Of a stretch of DNA of 64,000 nt, positions 12,801 through 23,765 are shown piece after piece. Both the position numbers and the translations under genes were made by a program. Under the pieces are notes generated by a model. It saw only the letters and a program-made list of their open reading frames with translations, made no database searches and was not told where the DNA came from. The DNA comes from Hyphochytrium catenoides (taxonomy: Eukaryota; Sar; Hyphochytriomycetes; Hyphochytriales; Hyphochytriaceae). The stretch covers positions 1-64,000 of the forward strand of contig FLMG01003321.1 of NCBI GenBank assembly GCA_900088475.1. Reading direction: 5' to 3'. Positions within the stretch are counted from its first letter, which is position 1. Every line of letters begins with the position of its first letter.

Positions 12801-14924
12801 CTGAGAATAGCATAGATTAGAGACAGATTTCCATTAGCAGCAGCGGCATGCAGGGGAGTGAGAGCAAAATCTCCTCCCCATTCTTCAAGGAGAGGAACCA
12901 CGGTGCTACGCTCCTTCAGGGCCGCATACTGTAGAGCTGTCATAGTCATCATAGTACCAGGCTTGGGAACTAGGAGGGGATTAGCTCTTCGAGTAAGCAG
13001 CTGCTTCACAATGACAGGGCTCTCTGCCAGAAAGAGAGGAGGGATTTGTGCCGCAGGATACCAGAAAGAAGATTGCGCAAGAACATTTACATCTGCTCCA
13101 GCATCCAAGAGCATATCCACGATGTTGCTTTGGCCGTTCACCACCGCCACATGCAGGGGAGAGACCAGAACAGTCGAAAGCATCTCCGAGTCCGTTCTTT
13201 CTGGGACAAACCAATGGGTGGCAAGATTGAATAGCTCTGCGAGGTTGAACCGGACCTTTCTGAGCTTGTCTAGCGCATTGACAGGGAACTTACGTTGGAG
13301 CAGTTCTGACAGGATGGCCGTGTTTCCTAGCACGCAGGCCCGGTGGAGAGGATTGTTGGTTGATGCAGCAAAGAGTCCGAACGTGATGCTAGGAGTCCGG
13401 TACATTTCCTGCAAGAACTGCTTGCCTAGGGTGTCATTTCCTCGATCTAGTAGGCCTATCAAGCGCTTAGAATCCTGGGCATTCACTGCTTCATATATCT
13501 GTTTACGAAGGAGCTTCCGCTCTTTGTGTTTGGTTCTAAGAGAGCGGAGGAAGGAGACCAAACCACGTCCGGTTCCTTTCTCATAGTTGTCCCGATAGCC
13601 CAGCTGAAGCTTCAAATGGCTCCGAAACTTGATAAAATCTGGGAATGGGAATGCTGAGTAAGACAACCTGCAGGATAGAGCGAAGGTGGCTAACGAAAGC
13701 TGGTGTCCATAGACAGAAGTGTTGAGGACACACTCCTTTCAAGGGGGAGACGTGTCAAGGACTATGAAGAAGAGAGAGGATACCGTCAACAATGAAGAGA
13801 GCTCAGACACCTTTTAGGAGAGACGAACCCACTGCGACCCTCTTCCCGTCTCTTCTCCATCCCTCCGATTGTGTGAGACCTCAGTCCTTGTTTGCTTACC
13901 TGAGATCTGTAAGAGGGTAACTATGAAGCCCGCAATAGTCCCAAGTCCCACCAGGAAACCCACTTCATCTTGGAAAGTAGCACATTGCGTTCCATCGCTT
14001 TCGACTGCAGTCCTAAAGATCCAGAGGGCGAGAAAGAACATGTATCCAAGCTCTAATATTACCAACAGTTCACAAAGTTGCAGATAGAGCGTACGATGGA
14101 TTTTAGGCGGATCTTGGTCTGAGATAGCATACAGCTTCGTAACAGAGAAGCCCAAAGCAGGGAACCCTAGCAGCAAGTTCAATAGACCCACAACGTTGAT
14201 CATGACGGCGTTTTCTATGCAGGAGTCTCCGTCTGCGGTCCCTCCCAGGCGCAAAAAGAGGACTATGGCAAGTATGACGGCCAGGTTGATGAGCACCAAA
14301 AAGAAGGTTCTAACCACTAGTCGACGGGAGAAGTAAGAGTTGAGAAGTTGACCCTTCCACAGCCTGAATGTAAGTTTCCCCTTCCTTGTCTGGGCCTGTC
14401 GCCGGATCCTCGCAATAATCTTGGCCTCCATGTCCTCTTCCTCATCCTCCTCAAGGACAATGGAGCCGCCTTCACTGCCTGCAGTGCTAATTTGATCGCT
14501 CTCAATGGGACTAACCGGGGGGAGCAGCAGCTCTCCACTTTCATCCTCGCCAGGAGAGGCCCTTGTCTCAAGAGGTGAAGAGGTGTGGTCATCTTCGTCT
14601 AGTCCAGAGGCTCCAAGAAGATCTGGGAGAAGAGACGCACGCCCAAAGGGTCCTGTAGGTGGCATATGGATAAGGGATGCTCTCCGTTATTATCCAAGAA
14701 GCAAATGCGCAGGAGGACGACAAAGACGAACACGGCGAGGCAAATAGAGGAGCCAGAGGGCAGTGGAGGAGAGCAAATTTCAAGCCAGGAACCGATCTAC
14801 CTGAGAGTGTGCGTGGAGACCTGGGTCCTGCCGGGATATCTTCTGCCACCGGTAAACTTTCAACAGTGGCGGTGAAGTCAGCCTGGTTCGCCCGGCGATC
14901 CTCCTGCTGTCGTTCGTCCCCCAT
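9878..14924 (-). CDS. Four-helix membrane protein with ankyrin repeats and two TIR domains
   Basis: Predicted 1165-residue protein. Nine exons join in phase: 14924-14801, 14652-13900, 13653-12747, 12548-12326, 12190-11983, 11891-11589, 11326-11101, 10877-10456, 10209-9878. Order of parts: an acidic Ser/Glu-rich tail (1-140); four hydrophobic segments (about 155-295), including FFLVLINLAVILAIVLFLRL and FLVGLGTIAGFIVTLLQI; a basic linker; ankyrin-type repeats (about 380-735) such as TPLHWAAISGQASAVRLLLE and TPLHWAARHNHIQAVRMLLE; TIR 1 (about 752-870), with RDVFITHC, CMEELALA and MGIPIVACFCD; TIR 2 (about 960-1085), with SFVFISHGD, GVSCFLDSQTET and GKPIIPIYLAFP; and a Ser/Pro-rich end. TIR domains signal by assembly or cleave NAD+. 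A membrane-anchored sensor or effector role is inferred. Donor/acceptor choice at TIR 1 (11589/11326) was set by phase and by the TIR motif. No full-length homologue comes to mind. Confidence 0.85.
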
Positions 14925-15702
14925 CACTGTTTAGAAGGTAGACCTCTGAGTCATTCTTTCTAACGCATTCTACCAGAGATAAGAGCAGTTATGTTCAGCT
15001 TCACACCGTCCCACCATCACCAAAAGCCCTGTTCATCAGGTTTGCATGAGTTGTAGACTTCTCTAGCCTATCCAGAGTAATATGGCCAAGCAGGCTATGA
15101 AGAGCTAGTATAGAATCATGCATCCACTTCTCTCCTCCTTGACTTGACGAAGTGCTGTTCTGATGGGCTGTTAGCTGCGACTCTTCACTGACATTCCCTC
15201 CCTCCTCAAGCCAGAACCGTGAGCCTTATTAGAGACAGGAGCTTACAAGCCGGGCAGCAAGAGGCCAGACAAAGGCCAGGCAAGGCCAGACAAGGCAGAA
15301 AGAACTTCAAAAGGTGGTCTGGCGGCGGTGAGCTGTCACCATCATCAGAAGCTTCAGAAAGTTCAGAAGCGGAACAAGAACAGACAGGAAAACTAATGTG
15401 CTATAAGTCTATCTGGTTGATAATCAGGTGATAGAAGAGAGAGGATAACTAAACGCAGAATCCGAGCCGTTAGCCGCTAGACTTGGGGTTATTGCCTCCA
15501 AAAGCTTCAGAATCAGATGAACTACCTCTCAACATAGAATTCTACCTCTGCCTGGGGTGCTGACAATTGCTGCAAGCTCCACTGCCTTCATTATCTACCT
15601 AGGAATGGTCTGAACCAAGGCCGCCGGATTACCGGGTAGCACCTTACCTCTCTTCAATGCGTATGGTGGCCCCACATCGGTCCAGACAGGAGTCAAAGTG
15701 AA
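14925..15702. other. Divergent intergenic region
   Basis: This is the upstream region shared by the TIR/ankyrin gene (minus) and the cysteine-synthase-like gene (plus). It contains a short repetitive patch at about 15262-15297, where the word GGCCAGACAA and close variants recur. A 70-codon plus-strand ORF across the patch is Arg/Gln-rich and looks like a by-product of it. I see no supported gene. Confidence 0.5.
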
Positions 15703-17824
15703 ATGGCAGTTCCTGACTCTGAAGCCTGTGCGCAGGCACTCGGTTGGAAAGTCCGCATCGCAGCCGTAGCTTTGGCCGTAGCTTCAGCTGCTCTTAGCAA
15801 CGTGGGATTGAAATGGCTCTACTCGAGAGGATGGATTGCAAAGAAGAGGAAGACGGATAGGTCATCTGAAATTTCTTTTGGCGATGGGTATCCTGCGCTG
15901 ATTGGGGGCACCAAGATGATAGAGTTAAAATCTCTCTCGGAGGCCACGGGATGTCGCATATTGGTAATTATCCCCACCGTTTCTTCCCCCTACTTTTTCC
16001 ACCATACCAAGTCCGGGTTTTGTCATCTCACTCTTAGCACCTTTAGGGAAAGGCTGAGTTTATGAACCCTGGAGGAAGCTCGAAGGATAGGGTGGCCAAG
16101 GCGCTTGTTGAGGAAGCGGAACAAGCTGGACTTCTAAAGCCTGGCGGGACGATTGTAGAGGGCACCTCAGGCAGTACTGGGATAAGTCTGAGTCTCATTG
16201 CCCGAGGTAAGTGGTGTCTTCTCCAAGGAGGAGTTAACTGAGAGGCAAGAAAGTCTAGACCTGAACAACTGCGAACCTCACGTGACTCCAATGGCACGCG
16301 TCGATGAGGTGGAGGATGAAAAACAAAGAAGGGGTTATCGATTGGACTGAAAAACTTCATTCTAATGAACCGTGACTGTCTTTGGTTGAAGCGAAGGGCT
16401 ACAAGTGCATTATCGTAATGCCAGATGATCAAGCGAAGGAGAAGCAGGAGCTTCTTAGACAATTCGGAGCGCAAGTGGAACTCGTCCGCCCTGCGTCCAT
16501 TGTAAACAGCAGACACTACTGCAATGTCGCAGCTAAAAGGGCCGAAGAGATTGAAGGTTAGTATTTCGCTTCCCGTCTGTCTCTTATCAGGTCGACCTCA
16601 GCGTGCAGTCTGTTCTCTTTTACCATAACTGGCGTTTGTTGACCACCTCCAACAAAGGGCAAGGCTTGAGCTCCTGCTCGACCTCAACTTTATCTTTCGT
16701 ACACAATATCCTTAGACGCGCCTGCTATCGGTCTCACGATCAATTTGTCTTTGCTCGTGCTCCCCAAATATTGTACCCTGCAGGGGCGTTCTTCGCTGAT
16801 CAGTTCGAGAACTTGGCTAACTATCGGACCCATTATCAGACAACGGCACCCGAGATTTGGCGGCAGACAAAGGGGCGAGTTGACGCGTTTGTCATGTCTG
16901 CAGGGACCGGAGGGACGATATCTGGGATCTCACGTTATCTAAAGGAGAAGAACAAGGCGATCAAGGTCATTCTCGTTGATCCTCCTGGTAGCTCATTGTA
17001 CAATAAGGTGAGGGCAAAGGCAGACATTGCGGGGGTGGGGAGGGCATGGTCATGTTCCACACCTTTCTCTGGACAATTGGAAAGGAGGAGGAGGGGAAGC
17101 CAAGGACACCCTAAAATTTCTGAAATGTGTGGCTTCTACTTATCGTTGGAAATGAGAGAACGACATGATGGTTAGGAGAGCCAGAGCATGGTCGGCGCTG
17201 GATAGGTAGAATGGGGAGTACAGGTATTAGCAAGTGGCAGCCGTTATGGAGTTGCAGGAGTATTGACCCCTCATCGACATGTCAGGTCCTTCATGGTGTT
17301 TGTTACGCCTCGGAACAGGCGGAGAGAAAGATCAAGCGCCACCGCTACGATACCATAACGGAGGGAGTCGGCATTGATCGTTTGACGGCTAACTTCCAAG
17401 AGGCACAGATAGATGACGCCTATCGTGTCTCCGATAAAGAAACTGTGGAAATGGCTCATTACCTGTTGAAGAAAGAAGGTAAGTGGCGAGGGCCTTTCTT
17501 CCAGCACGTGTTGCTCTTCCGCTTTTCGTGTTGCAGTAGCTGTTGATCGGTGTGCGCCTTTTGTTCGTACTCTAGCTTTCAATGAACGGCCGTTCTGAAG
17601 CATGTTGACGATTACCAGGGCTATTTCTTGGAAGCTCGAGCGCTCTTAACTGTGTTGGAGCCGTCAGAGCCGCTAGAGCTCTTGGACCGGGCCACGTAAT
17701 AGTCACAGTTCTATGTGATGGGGGACAGCGCCACCTCACCAAATTTTGGAACCACGATTACCTGCGCCAGTGGGATCTTCTGCCAATGGCGGAAGGCCTG
17801 GAGTTCATAAGCGAAGCGAAGTAG
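15703..17824 (+). CDS. MCY1: PLP-dependent cysteine synthase-like protein, MCY1 type, membrane-anchored
   Basis: Predicted 394-residue fold-type II PLP enzyme. Six exons join in phase: 15703-15963, 16047-16206, 16392-16556, 16784-17007, 17286-17478, 17619-17824. An N-terminal hydrophobic segment at about residues 14-38 ([20 protein letters not shown]) suggests a membrane anchor, as in yeast Mcy1 of the mitochondrial outer membrane. The catalytic core shows NPGGSSKDR with the PLP-binding Lys, the [10 protein letters not shown] loop, [14 protein letters not shown] for phosphate binding, EGVGIDRL, and LGSSSALN near the end. There is no C-terminal CBS regulatory pair or heme-binding region, so true cystathionine beta-synthase is unlikely. 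The likely reaction is O-acetylserine or a related substrate plus sulfide to cysteine; the substrate is inferred from the family. Confidence 0.92.
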
Positions 17825-18411
17825 ACGTGGGTAAATTCAGAGGAAGATATTATTTCCTGCCATTGGTAAGTGCGGGCTGTTAGCAGTTTCAGGTGTCTGA
17901 GCCCTCAAATGCACTCTTGTCCTAATGCATGCGCTATCCAGCCCTCTCGACAGCCCAAGGTAGGTCTTTACTTGAGCGGCGCCCGACTACCGCTCTCCGC
18001 AAAGTTCCAAACGACCTCTTGCACTATCAAGGGATTATGCGTTACGCTCCGGCGCGGACTTCTTCCTTGGCTCAGTTATCTACCGCAATAACGGACGTAA
18101 AGGAGTGTATGTCTTGGAGAGGGAGGAAGGATTCAAACTAAGGATGGATTGCTACTTGTCGACTTCTTCATGGGGAACCGCGAAGTGGTTTATTGACCCT
18201 TGGACCTCCCCGATAGTACCCCACCTTCACCCTCTGACGCCTCTTGACGATTGATGTCCACAAGATGCCACGATTACGGACGCTACGATAGGAACGACAA
18301 AACAATCGCCTAAATTTCGGCATAATGAGTTCTTAAAGCGCTTTGTTGGCCAGATTTTTATAACGTTTATGACAGAGCATGGAGTGCTGTTAAGGCCTTT
18401 AATTAGAGTGT
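17825..18411. other. Convergent intergenic region
   Basis: These are the 3' flanks of the MCY1-like gene (plus) and the FAD oxidoreductase gene (minus). Short open frames on the plus strand at 17870-18141 show no family signature and no splice-consistent continuation. I see nothing else of note. Confidence 0.5.
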
Positions 18412-21400
18412 CTATATTTGCCCAAGATTCTTTGAGGACTTCAGCGCGCCTCGTAGCTCCTCCATGTACTTCGCGTCGTCAAACCTATCCGGAGCCAGCG
18501 CACGGGCGTATGGAGCAATGCTTTCAAGCGCTGATGACGAACTGGACTCTACCACCTTTCCAAGGAGTTCACCAGCGGCTGAGCATCCCATTATCCCGTA
18601 GCCTAAGAGGGAAAGGAGGATCTGTTGTCAATGGCATCATACCTATAGAGGGGTTCCCCAATTTTGCTTTCTTTTATAACACTACCAGCTCATTTGTGAC
18701 CTCCACATTATACCTTCGCCACTCCGCCATTGTCGCAAGGCATTGTACTGTCCATTGCCTCTATCCACTTACCGGAGAGTCCAGTGCATAGATAATAACC
18801 AGGAATGCTTGTTCTTCCGACTAATGGCCTGTTGTCTGGTGCCTGACAATAGTATCCGCCATCCACTAAGGTCTTGCGGGGGATCCTTCCAAGATATTCC
18901 TGCCGACATGGGTGAGCACCTCATCAGCCAATGTCCAAAAGTAATGAAGAGTACTAGCCAAAAAGGATAAGGCGATACGGCAGTAAGAAAAGGCATTTGA
19001 GATCGGTAGATGAACAGCGTTACCTTCATCCTCGGGACCATAGCTGAAAGGCCTCGGACAACGACTTCTGCGTAGAGATCGTAGAATTGAAGAACCGTCG
19101 GAGGCGGGTCTGCAACTAACTGCTTCTTGTGAACAAACTCCCAGAGCATAACTAAATAGCCGTTGCCATAGGGTCGAAAGTGGGCACCTGGGGACCAGGC
19201 AAGTGTTATCAAATCTCTTCCCTTGGAAGTGACCTCATCATACCAGACTATCTAGTGATAGAGCTGCAAGAGCCAGCTTGGCACGAAGAGTTGAAAGAGT
19301 TCCGTCTTCCCGAACTTCTCCCCTTATCGCATTATTGTCACACCAACCGACTGGCGCTCTTTTCTCCTTCCCTATTTTCACTTTTAACAGATGGCGACTG
19401 ACCTCCTGGAAGCGGCTTTGTAAGAGATGCTGCGAAGCCACCCATCTCATTAAGCATCTCCTGCTCCTCTTCGGACCAGTCCAAGAGAACTTCGTCTTCC
19501 CAAATCATCATGGGACAGTCTTCAGGCACTATGCCCAAGAAATCATGAAACACGGCCTAAGAGTAACTAATTAGGATGGCCATCAGGGCTGCAGGCAAGC
19601 ATAGCGGCACCCAAACTACCTCTAAGAGGAAGAGGAAACATTACGCGCAAAGGTGAGACCGGAACAATCATTCTTGAGGTAAATAGGGCACGGTTAGACC
19701 AATGAACGAAAAGCCACGACCAAGGGTAGACGTCAAGGAAGATAGGCGAAGATATCACACTGGTTCCAATGGAACCTCAATGGCACCTTGGCATGTATCT
19801 CATTCTTTAAGGGTAGTTCATCACTTCCTGGTACCAGGCGGTTGACCGCTGAGGTGAAAGGTCCAGATGCGTTCACAAAGCATGAGGTTGAGATCTGAAG
19901 AGGAAATCCATCACTCCCCTTGACGCTCACTGATTGCACTCTGCCTGAAAGGGGGCAGCAGTCTACATTCATCAAGGTACCGGGTAGAAGCTGGTTAGGG
20001 AGAAGGAGTAAGGAGCTGATTAGGAAGAAATACTGACTGGGAAACACCTCTGCAAGTGATTTCAAGCTGGCCTTCCAATCCGTAGCTGTGACTCTCTTGA
20101 TCGGCCTCCCGCTTACTTTGTCTCTATCTAACTTAGTCTCCCAGTGTGCCTCTTGCTTCCTCTCTCTTTCTCTCTACTCTGGTTTTTCACATTCAAGCCC
20201 TTGAGGTATGTCTCTGCCACTACTCATGGGAAGTAAACGTCTACCCACCACGCTACACAGTCGAGAAAAACTCCATGCCGTCCTATCTGGGCAGTCCCAT
20301 TGCACCTGTCTCTTTACCATTAGCCCTGCTACCTCTTTCCTTTTGTCGGTCAATTCTTTCTTGCGCTTTGGACTCGATAATTCTCTCTCGCACCTTAGCT
20401 CCACCTGCCTTCACTTCATCAAGCAGGACTGTTCCCAGCTGTTGAGCATTGACCCACCCACAGCGTCGAGCATACAGGAGGGCTTGAGTCTCCGAAGTAA
20501 GGAAAGGAAACTTCTCCTGAATTTCTGCCGCAGACTGCAACAGGTGGATTCCGTTGATAGGCTTCATAGCGCTAAGCTCGGTACCTGTTGTGCGGGTCGG
20601 TGAGGTGGCTTAAGGTCTATCGCTCGTCACGAATATCTTCCACGTCTCAAAACTGCTATACCTTTCCCCAATCGAGAAAGACCACCTATCTAACCCATCA
20701 ATTAGCCCTTCACTCAGCTATAACGTATACCCTTCCTCCATATCCTTACCTCTCAAGCTGTTACAGAGAAAATCTCCCTTTCCTTTGGTAACTGGGCCAG
20801 CTCCATATTCTGAGGAAGTCTGAGCTCTTTCTTCATGATCTTTTACAGCATGCTTCTTCGCCGAGCAGAAGGCGTAGCCCCTGCGGTTCATCGCAAACTG
20901 GTTACCTGTTTTCTCTGCTCTGATGCCGAGCAGGAGCATTGTACATAGGCGTCAAAGAAGGCATGAGAGTGAGATTATCATAGGCGGAGTAGGCAGCATG
21001 AAGAAGACCGAGAGCGGAGAGCTGACCACTTAACGAAGGAAAAAAGGAGAGAAAGCAATTCATGGAAGCCATGAGAGGAGAGATGGCTTGAAAACTAGAC
21101 ATCACAGTCAAAGAGGCCAAGAAGAAGAGAAGTTTAGGTGATGGAGGAGTAACTACCTCTCTTCCATGAGGTCGATACTTCTGTTCATGAATTGGGTCAT
21201 CTCCAGGCTGGGCCAAAAATTGCGATACGCCTCTGACGACATGCTGCTTGTGAAGGAAAAAGGAGGTCGCTCATCCACCACGATGACCCTCAGCCCTGCA
21301 TGGTTGGTAAGGTAGGAGGCGGCGGACAAACCCGCTACTCCTGCTCCGCAAACCACCACATCCGCCGTGACGGAAGAGGCATAGCGTCTGGGCTGGAAAG

Positions 21401-21434
21401 GCCCATGATTGAGCTTCCTGCTTAGTTTCTTCAT
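18412..21434 (-). CDS. FAD-dependent amine/D-amino-acid oxidase-like (DAO fold) oxidoreductase
   Basis: Predicted 492-residue flavoprotein. Eight exons join in phase: 21434-21157, 20919-20750, 20584-20394, 19990-19787, 19556-19403, 19187-19024, 18899-18773, 18602-18412. The dinucleotide-binding motif VVVCGAGVAGLSAASYL sits at about residue 25, after a short basic leader that could be an organelle signal. YRNFWPS and MNRSIDLMEE follow, then NQFAMNRRGYAFCSA, RRCGWVNAQQLGTVLLDEV, CFVNASGPFTSAVNRL (second FAD segment), FHDFLGIVPEDCPMMIWED and DGGYYCQAPDNRPLVGRTS. The C-terminal GYGIMGCSAAGELLG closes the FAD site. This is the pattern of large glycine/sarcosine/D-amino-acid oxidase-like proteins. 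The substrate is not deducible. It lies head-to-head with the glyoxalase-fold gene. Confidence 0.88.
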
Positions 21435-21970
21435 CCTTGACGGCCCATGCTTCTCTATCTAGAACCCGTAACGAATGAGCTCAGCTTCAAAGCACCTGTA
21501 TCGTCTGCAGTCCAAGTGGCAAGTGGCAGTGCGTCAAGGAGCCAATGTGAAGACGTGAAGACGGAAGAAAGAGATGATGGCATGTCACGATCTTGGGCGA
21601 GACTTCAACTTGCCGTGCCGCCATGTCGAAAGATTACAAACTTAAGATTCTCCCATTTCACTCCGTAGCTTCTGCACCTAAGGGTTAATACCAGTGGAAT
21701 ACCAGTCGGTGAGGTTGTAATTTACCATCTCGAAATTGTGCGGTTTCAACACAATCTTTTCCATCATCATCAGCTGTCAGTTCTCTGATTCGGATTGCAC
21801 TCATTCTCCCTCGCTCCTTCAACCACTTCTCATCGATCCTCCTCCCGGCTGTCGGCTAGGCATCGCAGACAGCTCCGTGTGGTGCAAGCCTGGGACTACG
21901 CAACGGCTTCACTCAGGCAGAGCTCGAGCAGGCAGAGACAGAGTCTCCTAGGCGCTCCTAACAAGCAACA
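21435..21970. promoter_or_regulatory. Probable shared bidirectional promoter region
   Basis: These 536 bases separate the start codons of two divergently transcribed genes (FAD oxidoreductase and glyoxalase-fold protein). No coding sequence is supported here. I infer promoter function from position only; no TATA box or initiator is obvious. Confidence 0.45.
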
Positions 21971-22779
21971 ATGTTCTTGCGGCGTGGGGTCTCTCTTTGC
22001 CAGCAGAGACTGACTCTAAGGAACGTGGCTCCTCTGACAATCCAAGCTCGATCGCATGGGATCAGGCAGCTATCCGAATTAACACCTGTCTCTCCATTTC
22101 ACCTGGCCTTTCCAGTGCACTCGCTGCAAGAAGGTGCGTACGAGCAGGATGGATGTCCCGGACAATACTGCTCCCTGGGCTAATGATGGACTTGATGCTG
22201 CAGCGAAAGCATTCTACGGCGGTGTCCTTGGGTGTGAAGAGGGCCGATCATCCGACAAGTGGCAGGACTATAGCCTCTTTGGCCATCAGATCGTGTGCCA
22301 TCTGGTGTCTCCAGATTACCGAGGTGTTGATTATTTCAACCCTGTTGGTAGGGCCCACGACTCCCTCATCTCTGTTCTTCCTCGCTGTGGCATGATCGTG
22401 ACCTCCTTCGGTGGGCGCTTAGGCGGACTTTGACTAGGCACCATCTTTGCTGGCCTGTGTTGCGCGTTTCTTATCCGTTGCTCTTAAGAGTCAGCCACTT
22501 TTCTCACCAAGGATGTTCCTCAATATTTTCATTAACTTAGATAAGGACGACGTTCCAGTTCCGCACTTCGGCGTCTGTTTAGATGTGGACCAATTTCATC
22601 AGTTCGCGAAGAGGCTGCGGGACAAGCAAGTGAAGTTCATCATTGAGCCTCACAAGCGCTTTGAGGGCCGTCCTGGAGAGCAATGGACGATGTTCTTCAA
22701 AGATCCAAGCGGAAACAATTTGGAGTTCAAGGCTATGACAAAGAAGGAAAACCTATTTGCAAAGTACAAGGAGAAGTAA
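21971..22779 (+). CDS. Glyoxalase/bleomycin-resistance fold (VOC) dioxygenase-like protein
   Basis: Predicted 181-residue protein. Three exons join in phase: 21971-22133, 22204-22347, 22541-22779. The Arg-rich, acid-poor leader ([20 protein letters not shown], about 35 residues) resembles a mitochondrial presequence. A single VOC domain follows: [20 protein letters not shown] with a metal-ligand His, [34 protein letters not shown] and [19 protein letters not shown] with the last acidic ligand. The order matches glyoxalase-family proteins such as small ring-cleavage dioxygenase-like or uncharacterised VOC enzymes. The exact substrate cannot be read. The initiator is the first ATG in frame with the leader, and the exon joints restore the FYGG motif exactly. 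Confidence 0.9.
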
Positions 22780-23765
22780 TGAGTTGTGAGTGATGGAGAT
22801 GATAGGAAATCGCTGGCCGAGAGATGGAGAGTGCGGCCAAATGTACACACAATGGTAATCGAAAGAGGCGGCGTGCGTGGGGATGGCAACTGCTCTTCTG
22901 AGGATCACATTCACTGATCCTTACACCGTAGAGTTGCTACCCGAATTGTGGTCAGCCCTCAGTAGCTACAGCCCTAATGATATGCTCAAATCCTTGGCCT
23001 ACCACTCCTATCTAGCTAGCTAGCAAGCCGTTGTCCTTGAGTGCACGAACGCCTGGCTCCTTGGCTCCTTCCTTCACCTAGCTTACGAGGACCTCTCCCG
23101 GACCTGATCTGAAGCTGCAGTGGCCTCCTGGTCCCCTTGCTCCCAGCAGCTACCCGCTGTTCATCCTGATGCGGGCACTACTTCTCTACTGCGAGGTTCG
23201 CGAGGTTTCCCTCACTCTCCGCTGTCACTCGCAATGGAGACCCCGACCCGATAGCAAGCAGGAAGGGAGACCTACTAAGTGCTCTACTATTTTCGTGCAC
23301 CAAGAAAGAAAGCTCCAAACACCTATGAAACCCAACCAATTGAGAATAAGAACCAGCTCATTGCAAACCTTATTAAGCTTAGTAATTTCTATTCCGGATA
23401 GAGAGAAGAGTGAAGGCTGCACAAACCTAAAGTGTTTTTTGGTTTCGGGAGAGTGGTTGCTCCTCAGAATCTGTAGAATCGGTTGCCGATGCCAAGGCGC
23501 TGACTTACAGCCCATCTGCAGGCAGGCAATGCAGAGACAGCTTGTCTTCGGCGTAGAGAAGCTTCTCTGTCAGATAATCTTCCTGGTGGCTACAAGGCCT
23601 TAATCTTATCGTCCTTGAAGTACAGCTGAGCGCAGACCAGGATATTCTTACCCCGAAAATATCCGGACGAGGGATGGTAGGGCGTGGTCACACATCTCGA
23701 TAGATTTGTGGCAAGCAGTTTGACGCTGGTCTGAGTCCCGAGCTTCCGTGAGCCTTCCAGATAGG
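22780..23765. other. Intergenic region upstream of VPS16
   Basis: This lies between two plus-strand genes. A 144-codon ATG ORF at 23169-23603 (plus) and a 96-codon ORF on the opposite strand overlap each other. Neither has family features or splice-consistent partners. The last part presumably holds the VPS16 promoter. Confidence 0.45.

Noticed and set aside
12858..13586. 242-codon plus-strand ORF
   Set aside because: It is antisense to the ankyrin-coding exon of the TIR protein; its composition follows from that exon.
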